The position numbers and the translations under genes were made by a program. Below, piece after piece: positions 19,861 through 28,113 of a stretch of DNA of 64,000 bases. A model generated the notes under the pieces. The model saw nothing but the letters and a program-made list of their open reading frames with translations. It searched no databases and was not told the origin of the DNA. Origin of the DNA: an uncultured Pseudomonadales bacterium (GTDB lineage Bacteria; Pseudomonadota; Gammaproteobacteria; Pseudomonadales; Pseudohongiellaceae); assembly GCA_943842505.1 (NCBI GenBank), contig CALTDI010000008.1, positions 152,330 through 216,329 of the forward strand, given 5' to 3'. The stretch's first letter is position 1. Each line of letters starts with the position of its first letter.

Positions 19861-20060
19861 TCGAAACCACTCGTAGTTGGTCTGGTTATTCCCCAGACAG
19901 CTCGCCACTTTCGCGCTATTGTGGCGGGCTAGTCGAATCGGCACTAAACACGGCGCCGTTATTGGGCTCTAGCCCAGCTTCTGCTTGACTTCACCGATGT
20001 TTGATCAGACTCTAGACACTAACTCATGTAGCTAGCACTCGCGTAACGGAATCCAGTCAA

Positions 20061-20996
20061 GTGAAGTTGTTCTTGGTAGGCGCTAATAGCCCGACAGGTA
20101 GAGCCCTGATAGAAATTTTGAGGAAGAACAAGATTCGCTTCCTCGCGCCTGCCGATAAGAGCTTCGATCCGGTAGATGGCCCCGCGATTGCCAAATTGAT
20201 TAGCGATTTCGCGCCAACCCAGCTGGTCAATCTGGCCGACTTTATCTCCAGAAATCACAGTGCACTGAAGCGAGCGGAATCTTCCGAACGACGCTGTGAA
20301 CGCATTAACGCCCTGTTACCCGAGACACTTGCCGAGATCTGCAACAAGCTCGATATTCCTATGCTGCATCTGTCTAATGTCTATGTTTTCGATGGCGAGA
20401 AAAAATTAGGTTACAACGAAAATGACGAGCCAAACCCCAAGGGTGTCTATGGGCGCTACTCGTTGGTGGGTGAGCAGGCCGTCAGGAAGCATCCGTCCCA
20501 TATCATCATTCGATCTGGCTGGTTATTTGGTAAGCACAAGATAGGCTTGATCAAGTCCTGGATTCATTCCATCAAGAAGCACAAGGGTGAGCTCACGGTT
20601 TGGCGCCGCAGGTTTAGTCCAACATCAACTACGGATATGGCCGCAGCTATTTTGGCTGTCACCCGGCAGGTTGATTGCGATGCCAACGTATGGGGGACGT
20701 ACCACTACAGCGGCCTGGAAATTAAGAAAGAGATCGAATTTGCCAGACAGGTACTGAAATACGCGGCAAATCACGATGAAGAAATCTATCAGATGTTAGA
20801 GAACACCAAGATCAGGGAGAATCTGCCGCGCCTTCCAGAGCTGCCCAATTCGACACTTTCCAGTAAGAAAATGTTCGATACATTCGGGATTAAGCAAAAG
20901 TCCTGGCATGGCGATTTGAAGGACACGATCAAGACCCTTTATGTGGGGCGTCTGCGAACTGCGCTGGATGAGGATTCTGAGGCGGACATCAACTAA
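20061..20996 (+). CDS. RmlD-like NAD(P)-binding sugar-reductase family protein, catalytic Lys missing
   Basis: Extended short-chain dehydrogenase resembling dTDP-4-dehydrorhamnose reductase (RmlD_sub_bind), 311 residues. The Rossmann motif is GANSPTG (7-13), followed by an RmlD-like sequence (NVYVFDGEKK, GYNENDEPNPKGVYG). The usual YxxxK dyad is altered: Tyr130 is present but the lysine position is Ser134 (YGRYSLVGE), so classical reductase activity is doubtful. No rhamnose-pathway genes lie nearby. moeA starts 32 bases downstream in the same direction. GTG start. It may be a regulatory or structural homologue, as MAT2B is for methionine adenosyltransferase. Confidence 0.75.
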   Translation: MKLFLVGANSPTGRALIEILRKNKIRFLAPADKSFDPVDGPAIAKLISDFAPTQLVNLADFISRNHSALKRAESSERRCERINALLPETLAEICNKLDIPMLHLSNVYVFDGEKKLGYNENDEPNPKGVYGRYSLVGEQAVRKHPSHIIIRSGWLFGKHKIGLIKSWIHSIKKHKGELTVWRRRFSPTSTTDMAAAILAVTRQVDCDANVWGTYHYSGLEIKKEIEFARQVLKYAANHDEEIYQMLENTKIRENLPRLPELPNSTLSSKKMFDTFGIKQKSWHGDLKDTIKTLYVGRLRTALDEDSEADIN

Positions 20997-21028
20997 TGAA
21001 TAAATTTAGCATCGGTGGCAACTAAGAC

Positions 21029-22237
21029 ATGTCACTCACAGCAATAGACACAGCGCTGGATCAAGTATTTGCGCAACTTCCCAAGATAACGGAAACGGAA
21101 AGTCTGCCTCTGGCGCAGGCTAGCGGAAGGGTTCTGGCAGGCGATTGTGTCTCAGCGATAGATGTCCCTGGCCACGACAATAGTGCGATGGACGGCTATG
21201 CGTTAAGCGCGGCGGATCTCGAGGCTAATAGCTCATTAAAAATTGTCCAGAGGATCGCCGCTGGCGAGGTAGGGGGACGGCTAAACCCGGGTGAGGCAGC
21301 GCGTATCTTCACTGGGGCTCCCATTCCCCCCGGAGCAGACGCTGTAGTGATGCAGGAAAACTGCGCTGTCGCCGGCGATGAATTGAGTGTGCTTAAGAAG
21401 GTACGCTCCGGTGAGAATTTACGGAAGGCTGGCGGTGATGTGCAATCTGGTGCGTTGGTTCTCCCTCGCGGCCATCGTCTAAGACCTCAGGATATCGGTT
21501 TGCTCGCATCGATAGGCCTTGAGACCGTCTGCGTTAGACGCAGATTGAAGGTTAGCCTGCTCACTACAGGGAACGAGCTGGTGCAACCTGGCACCGAGTT
21601 GAAAGCGGGTCAGATCTACAATTCGAATTACTACACTCTCTATTCCCTGTTGCAGGGCTTACAGGTGGAGGTTCTGGATGGAGGCATCGTCGAGGATGAC
21701 TTTGAAGGGACGAGACGCGCACTGCTGCGGGCAGCGGAACAAAGTGATTGTGTAATTACTACCGGTGGCGTGTCGGTAGGAGAAGAAGATCATGTCAAGG
21801 CGGCGGTTGAGAAAGAGGGTGTGCTGCAGCTTTGGAAATTGGCTATTAAACCCGGCAAGCCTCTAGCCTGTGGCAAGATAGCCGGAACCCAATTTTTTGG
21901 ATTGCCGGGTAATCCGGTTTCCGCCTTCGTAACCTTTGTGCTCGTAGTCAGGCCTAGCCTGCTAGGCATGTTGGGCTGCAAAGGCAGTGCCGCGAACTCA
22001 TTCAATGTGGCGGCCGGTTTTTCTGCGCCAGAGTCGGGTCAGCGACAGGAATATCTGCGCTGCCAGTTAGGGCCAGACGATGACGGAGTGTCTTCACTGC
22101 AGCCACTTGGCAATCAGAGTTCGGGTGTCGCTGCGTCGCTGAGTCAGGCAGATGGTCTGGCCGTCGTTCCCGCCTACACTGCCGTAAGTCATGGTGATAT
22201 GCTTGAATTCATTCCCTTTTCAGAACTTGTAAACTAA
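21029..22237 (+). CDS. moeA: Molybdopterin molybdenumtransferase MoeA
   Basis: Inserts molybdate into adenylylated molybdopterin, the last common step of Mo-cofactor synthesis. The 402-residue length is usual. Family motifs are PGHDNSAMDGYAL near residue 50, IFTGAPIPPGADAVVMQE, and the MoCF-domain segment TTGGVSVGEEDHVKAA followed by KPGKPLACG and GLPGNPVSAFV. No other moa/moe gene is next to it. The molybdenum-hydroxylase operon about 9 kb away is a plausible client. Followed after 14 bases by a lipoprotein gene in the same direction. Confidence 0.96.
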   Translation: MSLTAIDTALDQVFAQLPKITETESLPLAQASGRVLAGDCVSAIDVPGHDNSAMDGYALSAADLEANSSLKIVQRIAAGEVGGRLNPGEAARIFTGAPIPPGADAVVMQENCAVAGDELSVLKKVRSGENLRKAGGDVQSGALVLPRGHRLRPQDIGLLASIGLETVCVRRRLKVSLLTTGNELVQPGTELKAGQIYNSNYYTLYSLLQGLQVEVLDGGIVEDDFEGTRRALLRAAEQSDCVITTGGVSVGEEDHVKAAVEKEGVLQLWKLAIKPGKPLACGKIAGTQFFGLPGNPVSAFVTFVLVVRPSLLGMLGCKGSAANSFNVAAGFSAPESGQRQEYLRCQLGPDDDGVSSLQPLGNQSSGVAASLSQADGLAVVPAYTAVSHGDMLEFIPFSELVN

Positions 22238-22251
22238 TTCTGAGAAAAACT

Positions 22252-22986
22252 ATGTCCCATCGAACTAGTAAATTCGTAAGCCTGTCACTGCTGGCAATAT
22301 TGCTGGTCGGCTGCCAAACGCCGCCTGCTGAATCGCCGCCTAGTGAAAGCGCATCGGGCAGCACCGCACTCGATATTCGTGTCCTCTCGGAGGCCGAAGT
22401 GTATTCCGGTTCGAGTAGCGCGGATAGCCGCAGCATGATCCCGGATATTCTCTATGAAGCCTTGCAGGCTTTGGGTGAAGATAGGCTGCTTACTCCGATC
22501 GATGATAATGCCCACAGCCGTTTCAGACGGGTGCTGGCGATGGACTCGCAGAATGAGCTCGCATTGCAGGGTTTACAAGATATTGTAGAGCGCTACCTTG
22601 AGTTAGCGGGAGAGTCGATGCGCCGCGGCATATTCGATGAGGCGAAAACCATGCTCGATAGAGCGCGCTCCGTCGATGCGTCTCATCCTAATATAGCCAC
22701 CGTCGCCGAGGCGCTGCGGAAAGAAATGAATTCTAATGATCTTTTCTTCGCGCTCGACTACCCCCTGTATGCGGCAAGGTCAGAGTTTGCTCAAAATCAA
22801 CTTGCCGATATCGCGAGACAGACGCGGGAACATGAAGCGTTCTTTCTCATTACCGCGCCTAACGATGATCTGGCCAGGTGGATGGTGTCGGTGATGCGCG
22901 AGGCGGTTGCCGGCTACCGCCTGCGAGGCAATATAGAACTCTCCAGCCACTTGGGTGTTCGCCTGCGCCTGCCCAGCGAAAACTAG
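22252..22986 (+). CDS. TPR-like lipoprotein of unknown function
   Basis: 244-residue predicted lipoprotein. A hydrophobic signal ends in the lipobox LLVGC (lipidated Cys about residue 21), followed by a Pro/Ser-rich linker. Residues 65-165 contain helical repeats resembling TPR units (ARFRRVLAMD-like, then FDEAKTMLDRARSVDASHP). The C-terminal part (about 170-240) has no family I recognise. It sits 14 bases after moeA and 84 bases before the DUF2333 gene, so it may belong to an envelope-related operon with DUF2333 and DUF2937. A scaffold role is inferred only from the TPR-like helices. Confidence 0.6.
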   Translation: MSHRTSKFVSLSLLAILLVGCQTPPAESPPSESASGSTALDIRVLSEAEVYSGSSSADSRSMIPDILYEALQALGEDRLLTPIDDNAHSRFRRVLAMDSQNELALQGLQDIVERYLELAGESMRRGIFDEAKTMLDRARSVDASHPNIATVAEALRKEMNSNDLFFALDYPLYAARSEFAQNQLADIARQTREHEAFFLITAPNDDLARWMVSVMREAVAGYRLRGNIELSSHLGVRLRLPSEN

Positions 22987-23070
22987 ACGCAGCCTTAGTT
23001 CTGGCCGTAACTCCCCACGCCCGATAGCGCAGAAATACACTAAGTTTTCCGTAGATGCTAAACTGCTGCT

Positions 23071-24114
23071 ATGTTCTGGACTTCCTTTAAAACTCGGCTG
23101 GCTTCCCTATTCTCCTTCACCGGTGAAGGCCGGGGACTAAATAGGGTACTCGCTACTGGCTTCGGCTTCGTGGTCATCATAGTCTTGATACTGGGTTTCT
23201 ATTGGAGTGCCGAACCGGCACCGTTTTCGGTGCAGCAGGCGGCTAGCGAAAGACTGGCAGAGATTGGCAATGCTAATGTAGTGGGCGGAACCACAACGGT
23301 AACGCTAATAAAGGTTGCACAGACACTGTTAGAAAAACCTGGAGGCTATCTAAGCAATGATGTTCTGCCGCCGGGCCTCTATCTGGATAATATTCCTAAT
23401 TGGGAGTTTGGCGTTCTGGTGCAAGTGCGCGATCTGTCCCGGGCCTTTCGCGAAAGCTTTAGCCGTTCGCAGTCTCAATCGACCGAAGATCCTGACCTGA
23501 TCATTGCCGAGCCGAATTTTCATTTCACTAATGACAGCTGGTTGTTTCCGCCTACTGAGAGTGAATACTCCGAGGCGATCGCGAGTCTCGAATCGTATCT
23601 ATCTCGAATATCAGACCCTGCCAATGCGGAAGCGCAGTTCTATGCGCGCGCGGATAATCTTGTGGATTGGCTACTCGCCGTGGAGTCGCGACTGGGAAGC
23701 ATGTCTCAGCGCCTGAGCGCCAGCGTTAGAGCGCAACGCGTGAATACAGATATGGCTGGTGAACCGGGCGCGGCTCAATCTACGCCGGCTCGTGCAGAGG
23801 TGTCTCTTAAGACGCCTTGGTTAGAAATAGACGATATTTTCTACGAGGCCAGGGGGGCGACCTGGGCCTTGATGCATTTCCTGCGAGCCGTGGAAATAGA
23901 TTTCGAGGATGTATTGAGTGACAAGAATGCGCAGGCGAGTCTCAGTCAAATTATTCGTGAACTCGAAGCCAGTCAGCGTTCAATATTCTTCCCCATGATC
24001 TTGAATGGCTCGGGCTTCGGTGTGTTTGCGAACCACTCGCTTACTATGGCTAATTACATATCGCGCGCGAATGCCGCGATTATCGATTTGAGAAGTCTGC
24101 TTTCGCAAGGATAA
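23071..24114 (+). CDS. DUF2333 family membrane-anchored protein
   Basis: 347-residue protein recognised as DUF2333, a family common in Pseudomonas-like gammaproteobacteria with no known function. A single transmembrane helix near residues 28-46 (GFGFVVIIVLILGFYW) anchors a large periplasmic part. Characteristic stretches are TLIKVAQTLLEKPGGYLSND, LPPGLYLDNIPNWEFGVL, and DDIFYEARGATWALMHFLRA near the C-terminus. It is followed closely by the DUF2937 gene; the pairing supports a shared envelope role, but none is established. Confidence 0.85.
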   Translation: MFWTSFKTRLASLFSFTGEGRGLNRVLATGFGFVVIIVLILGFYWSAEPAPFSVQQAASERLAEIGNANVVGGTTTVTLIKVAQTLLEKPGGYLSNDVLPPGLYLDNIPNWEFGVLVQVRDLSRAFRESFSRSQSQSTEDPDLIIAEPNFHFTNDSWLFPPTESEYSEAIASLESYLSRISDPANAEAQFYARADNLVDWLLAVESRLGSMSQRLSASVRAQRVNTDMAGEPGAAQSTPARAEVSLKTPWLEIDDIFYEARGATWALMHFLRAVEIDFEDVLSDKNAQASLSQIIRELEASQRSIFFPMILNGSGFGVFANHSLTMANYISRANAAIIDLRSLLSQG

Positions 24115-24177
24115 GATGAGCAGAGTCATTGAGTTGTGCGCAGTCGACGCTCGCCGCGAATAGAGAGCCTAAGCAAC

Positions 24178-24717
24178 ATGATTCTTTCGCTGTTAAAAAC
24201 CTATAGTAGGCTGCTGATTTTTGGCATTGGTTTGTTATTAGGGATTCAGGTGCCTAACTTTGTCGATCAATACAGCAGACGCATCGACGCGCACTATCAG
24301 GAAGTCAGCGAGAATATCAGTGGCTTTCAGTCCACCGCCGACCTGCTTTTCTCCGGCGATCTGGAAGAACTCATTCGTTACTATCGTCAGAGCAACGATG
24401 CTGTTTTTGAGAGCGATGCGCAGAGTATTAGCAATATCGTCGATAGGTACAATCGTATTCGCAATGAGAGGGATGCTTTGTCCGGTAGCACATTGGCAGC
24501 TGCGATCCATGTTGTGCTGTACTCAGACAAAGAGTTTGTCGATGAAACGCTAGCGCAGTATGGCTATACAGTGCCGCTGAATATGCTCGCCGTTGAATGG
24601 GGCCTGGCAATCGCATTGTTGCTTACAATTGCCATAGACCTTGGTCTTTTTGGTTGCGTAAAGTGTGCCGGCTTGATCTCCAGGAAAAGAAGGAAAAACC
24701 ATCTTGGAAGTCTCTAG
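24178..24717 (+). CDS. DUF2937 family membrane protein
   Basis: 179-residue protein with an N-terminal helix (LLIFGIGLLLGIQVP), a hydrophilic, probably periplasmic coiled segment (residues 27-130, many Glu/Arg/Gln) and a second helix near residues 140-160 (WGLAIALLLTIAIDLGLFG), ending in a basic cytoplasmic tail. This matches DUF2937. The ATG at 24178 is chosen over an upstream in-frame GTG at 24136 because it places the hydrophobic helix at the N-terminus and removes an atypical basic leader. Function unknown. Confidence 0.75.
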   Translation: MILSLLKTYSRLLIFGIGLLLGIQVPNFVDQYSRRIDAHYQEVSENISGFQSTADLLFSGDLEELIRYYRQSNDAVFESDAQSISNIVDRYNRIRNERDALSGSTLAAAIHVVLYSDKEFVDETLAQYGYTVPLNMLAVEWGLAIALLLTIAIDLGLFGCVKCAGLISRKRRKNHLGSL

Positions 24718-24757
24718 TATAAACATTGCAGCATAAGCTTAACTAGATTCAACTTTA

Positions 24758-26512
24758 TTGAGTAACTACTTGAACAGACCAATTACTCTAGACCAGTATC
24801 TGCCTATTCTCAAATGGGGGAAGCAGTACGATAAGACTAAGCTAACCGATGACTCCATGGCATCCGTTATCGTTGCGATAATGTTGATACCGCAAGCATT
24901 GGCCTATGCTCTGGTAGCGGGGTTGCCGCCGCAAGCAGGGCTCTATGCAAGCATCTTTGGGCTCTCTGTCTACGCACTATTTGGTACCAGCAACTCTCTC
25001 TCCGTTGGACCGGTTGCAGTACTCTCGCTAATGACGGCGGCGGCTTTGGCTAAGCTCGGCCTAGATGATCCAGGGCAGGTTGTTGCCGCCGCCCTGACTC
25101 TGGCCTTTCTATCCGGTGTCTTTTTATTGATGTTGGGTCTATTGCGGCTCGGCTTTATGGCAAACTTCCTCTCGCACCCTGTTATCAGTGCCTTCATAAC
25201 GGCGAGCGCGATAATTATCGGTCTTAGCCAGTTGCAGCATTTACTAGGTATCAGCTCTAGTGGTCAGAACGTTGTGGAATTACTCACCTCTTTGAGTCGC
25301 TCCATAGATGAGATAAATTGGCCTACTCTGGCTCTTGGTATCGCCTCCATAATAATTATTATTTGGTGTAGGACTGGGCTCAAGTTCTGGCTAAGAAAAC
25401 GCGATTGTAGTGTCAGGCTCGTAACCAGCATCTCTCGTTCTGGGCCAATATTCATCGCACTGCTATCGGGTTTGCTCTGCTATGTCTTGCGTCTCGATCA
25501 ACACGGCGTGGAGCTTCTCGGTTATGTGCCCGCAGGGTTGCCCGGCTTTACTGTGCCCGACTTTTCGGCAGAGCTTATTCGCAATTTGTTCTGGTCGGCG
25601 GTCTTGCTCTCGATTATAGGCTTCGTTGAATCGGTTTCGGTCGCCCAGACATTGTCGGCAAAACGGCGCGAGAAGATCGACCTCGATCAGGAATTAGTCG
25701 GCTTGGGTGCTGCCAACATCGCCACTTCTTTCTCTGGCGGCTTCCCGGTTTGCGGCGGGTTCTCACGCTCTGTCGTCAACTTCGATGCGGGCGCTGCATC
25801 ACCGGCGTCGGGTTTCTTTACGGCGATTCTTATCGCCCTGGTAGCATTATTGTTTACGCCGCTTCTGTTTTGGCTGCCAAAGGTTGCTCTTGCCTCGATA
25901 ATAGTGGTGGCGGTCTATCCATTATTGGATTTTTCGACACTGGGGAAAGCGTGGCGCTATTCGAAGGCTGATTTTACCGCCGTGTCGATTACCCTGTTTC
26001 TTACACTGCTAGTTGGTGTGGAGATTGGGATTGCTGCAGGCGTTCTGGCCTCGATATTGATGCATCTCTACAAGACCTCGCAGCCCCATGTGGCGGTGAT
26101 AGGACGAGTTCCCGGCACCGAACACTTCAGAAATGTGCACAGACATGAGGTCGAGACCTTCGATAATATTCTATCCATACGCATCGACGAGAGTCTGTAT
26201 TTCGCTAACACCCGTTTCCTGGAAGAATTAATTTTTAGCCTGATGGCGGAGAAGCCCAGGTTAGAACACGTCGTTTTGATGTGTACCGCTGTCAATGCGA
26301 TTGATATGAGTGCCTTGCAGACTCTGGAGAAGATCAATCAGACGCTGAGCGAATTGGGTATCAAGCTACACCTGTCTGAAGTTAAGGGCCCGATCATGGA
26401 CAAGCTGATTAAGACGAACCTGTTTGCAAACCTCTCCGGCGCGAATTATCTAAGCCACAATCAGGCAGTGGAAGATTTAAGAGATCAGGGGCCAGCACCT
26501 GTAGACACATGA
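24758..26512 (+). CDS. SulP-family anion transporter with STAS domain
   Basis: Inner-membrane SulP (SLC26-type) anion permease, 584 residues. The N-terminal hallmark is the SulP signature around MLIPQALAYALVAGLPPQAG, with about 12-14 membrane helices to residue 435. The STAS domain follows (about 445-570), with NAIDMSALQTLE around the usual regulatory serine. Family substrates include sulfate, bicarbonate and C4-dicarboxylates. No sulfur-assimilation or carbonic-anhydrase gene lies beside it to choose among them. The start appears to be TTG at 24758; a TTG at 24770 is an alternative. Confidence 0.92.
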   Translation: MSNYLNRPITLDQYLPILKWGKQYDKTKLTDDSMASVIVAIMLIPQALAYALVAGLPPQAGLYASIFGLSVYALFGTSNSLSVGPVAVLSLMTAAALAKLGLDDPGQVVAAALTLAFLSGVFLLMLGLLRLGFMANFLSHPVISAFITASAIIIGLSQLQHLLGISSSGQNVVELLTSLSRSIDEINWPTLALGIASIIIIIWCRTGLKFWLRKRDCSVRLVTSISRSGPIFIALLSGLLCYVLRLDQHGVELLGYVPAGLPGFTVPDFSAELIRNLFWSAVLLSIIGFVESVSVAQTLSAKRREKIDLDQELVGLGAANIATSFSGGFPVCGGFSRSVVNFDAGAASPASGFFTAILIALVALLFTPLLFWLPKVALASIIVVAVYPLLDFSTLGKAWRYSKADFTAVSITLFLTLLVGVEIGIAAGVLASILMHLYKTSQPHVAVIGRVPGTEHFRNVHRHEVETFDNILSIRIDESLYFANTRFLEELIFSLMAEKPRLEHVVLMCTAVNAIDMSALQTLEKINQTLSELGIKLHLSEVKGPIMDKLIKTNLFANLSGANYLSHNQAVEDLRDQGPAPVDT

Positions 26513-26576
26513 GTATTTTGCGAGACATAGCGGCTCACCGCGAAGAGAATGAGGAGAATAGTGGGGGCTTCATTCT

Positions 26577-27029
26577 ATGAAAATCTGGGTCGACGCAGAT
26601 GCCTGCCCCAAGCCGATCAAGGCAATTCTCTTTAGAGCGGCGGAGCGAACCGGCATAGCCCTGTGTCTGGTGGCCAATCAGCCTATGCAGACGCCCCCTT
26701 TTAGAAATATCACTGCGATTCAGGTTGGGCAGGGCTTTGATGTGGCTGATAACGAGATCGTGCGTAGAGCGCAGCAGGATGATCTGGTGATAACCAGTGA
26801 TATTCCCCTTGCCGATGAATTACTGACCAAGGGTGCGCAGGCGCTAAGCCCGCGAGGTGAAGTCTTCTCTCCCAGCACTATCAAGGCAAAGCTCAATATG
26901 CGCGACTTCATGGATACACTGCGCAGCAGTGGTATTCATACTGGCGGCCCCGCCCAGCTGAGCGAGACCGATAAGAGAGAGTTTGCTAACGCGCTTGATC
27001 GTTATCTGGCGCGCCATCACAAAGATTGA
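26577..27029 (+). CDS. YaiI/YqxD family protein (DUF188)
   Basis: 150-residue UPF0178/DUF188 protein. The opening [15 protein letters not shown], the internal [17 protein letters not shown] and [12 protein letters not shown] carry conserved acidic residues as in PIN-like nucleases, with the C-terminal [17 protein letters not shown] block. The biochemical role is not established, though metal-dependent nuclease activity is a reasonable inference from the fold. Convergent with the MDR reductase gene, 7 bases between stops. Confidence 0.9.
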   Translation: MKIWVDADACPKPIKAILFRAAERTGIALCLVANQPMQTPPFRNITAIQVGQGFDVADNEIVRRAQQDDLVITSDIPLADELLTKGAQALSPRGEVFSPSTIKAKLNMRDFMDTLRSSGIHTGGPAQLSETDKREFANALDRYLARHHKD

Positions 27030-27036
27030 TTAAGAC

Positions 27037-28050
27037 TTAGTCCAGCTTAACAACCATTTTGCCGAAATTTTCACCGCTGAAAAGGCCGAGAAAGGCATCG
27101 ATGGCATTGTCGATTCCCTCGAAGACGGTTTCTCTGCTCTTGATCTTTCCTTCCTGAATCCATGGAACCATCTCTGACAGAAACTGATCGCGCATATCGC
27201 CGTGATCGGAAACGATGAAACCGTTGATGCGTATCTTCTTGCCGACAATAAGCATGAGGTTGTTCGGTCCAGGTGCCGGTTCGGCATTGTTGTAACTCGC
27301 GATCATGCCACAGGCAGCGATCCTGCCGTAGGGGTTCATCACATTCAGCGCTGCCTGCAGATGGTCGCCGCCGACATTCTCAAAGTAGACGTCTACGCCA
27401 TCCGGCGCGGCATCTGCCAGGGCCTGAGTGAGGTCACCACAGGTTTTATAGTTAATAACGGCGTCAACGCCGCACTCGTCCAATAGCCATTTCGCCTTTG
27501 CATCGCTGCCGACGCTGCCGATAACTCTGCAGCCTTTGAGCTTGGCGATCTGACAGACATTCGCACCAACGGCACCAGAGGCGGCGGAGACGAAGACAGT
27601 CTCGCCAGGTTTGGGCTCGCCAAATTTAAACAGGCCTACATAGGCGGTAAGACCGGGCATGCCCAATGTGCCTAGATAGAGCGAAAGCTGATCGGGGTCG
27701 AAGGGTTCGAGTTTGCTCAGGGTATTGGCCTTCGCTACGAACTTATCCTGCCAGGCGGCGCCATTTAGCACGATGTCTCCGGCCTGCAGCGAGGGGTCTG
27801 CTGATTCAATAACTTCGCCTACCGCGCCACCGTACATAACGGAATTCAGTGCATAGGCCTCGGCGTAGACTGCATTCTCGCGCATGCGCCCGCGCATATA
27901 GGGATCTACCGACATGTAGTGATTCTTGACCAGAACCTCTCCAGCATCTGGCGCCGGGAGCTCAACCTCAACGAGTTTGAAGTGTTCGTGACTGGGCATG
28001 CCACTGGGGCGACTGATTAGGTGTATCTGTTTAGCGATATGATTAGTCAT
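27037..28050 (-). CDS. NADP-dependent MDR-family oxidoreductase (PTGR/CurA type)
   Basis: Zinc-independent medium-chain reductase resembling prostaglandin/leukotriene reductase and E. coli CurA, which reduce activated C=C bonds of enones. About 337 residues. The N-terminal block (MSVDPYMRGRM, about residues 50-60) and the nucleotide-binding motif SAASGAVGANVCQIAKLKG are typical. YFENVGGDHLQAAL and YGRIAACGMI follow. I take the ATG at 28050 rather than the in-frame ATG at 28092, since family members start close to MTNHIAKQIHL and the extra 14 residues are polar and unconserved-looking. Confidence 0.9.
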   Translation of the reverse strand: MTNHIAKQIHLISRPSGMPSHEHFKLVEVELPAPDAGEVLVKNHYMSVDPYMRGRMRENAVYAEAYALNSVMYGGAVGEVIESADPSLQAGDIVLNGAAWQDKFVAKANTLSKLEPFDPDQLSLYLGTLGMPGLTAYVGLFKFGEPKPGETVFVSAASGAVGANVCQIAKLKGCRVIGSVGSDAKAKWLLDECGVDAVINYKTCGDLTQALADAAPDGVDVYFENVGGDHLQAALNVMNPYGRIAACGMIASYNNAEPAPGPNNLMLIVGKKIRINGFIVSDHGDMRDQFLSEMVPWIQEGKIKSRETVFEGIDNAIDAFLGLFSGENFGKMVVKLD

Positions 28051-28113
28051 AATGTACTCGTCGTTAGTAGCTTGCGAAGTTTCAGCTTGCATCTGCCGAT
28101 GCTGTTATACGGT

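Noticed and set aside
19901-19928. Hairpin after ssb (CTCGCCAC / GTGGCGGG)
   Set aside because: Has a wobble pair, a 12-base loop and no T tract, so it is too weak to call a terminator.
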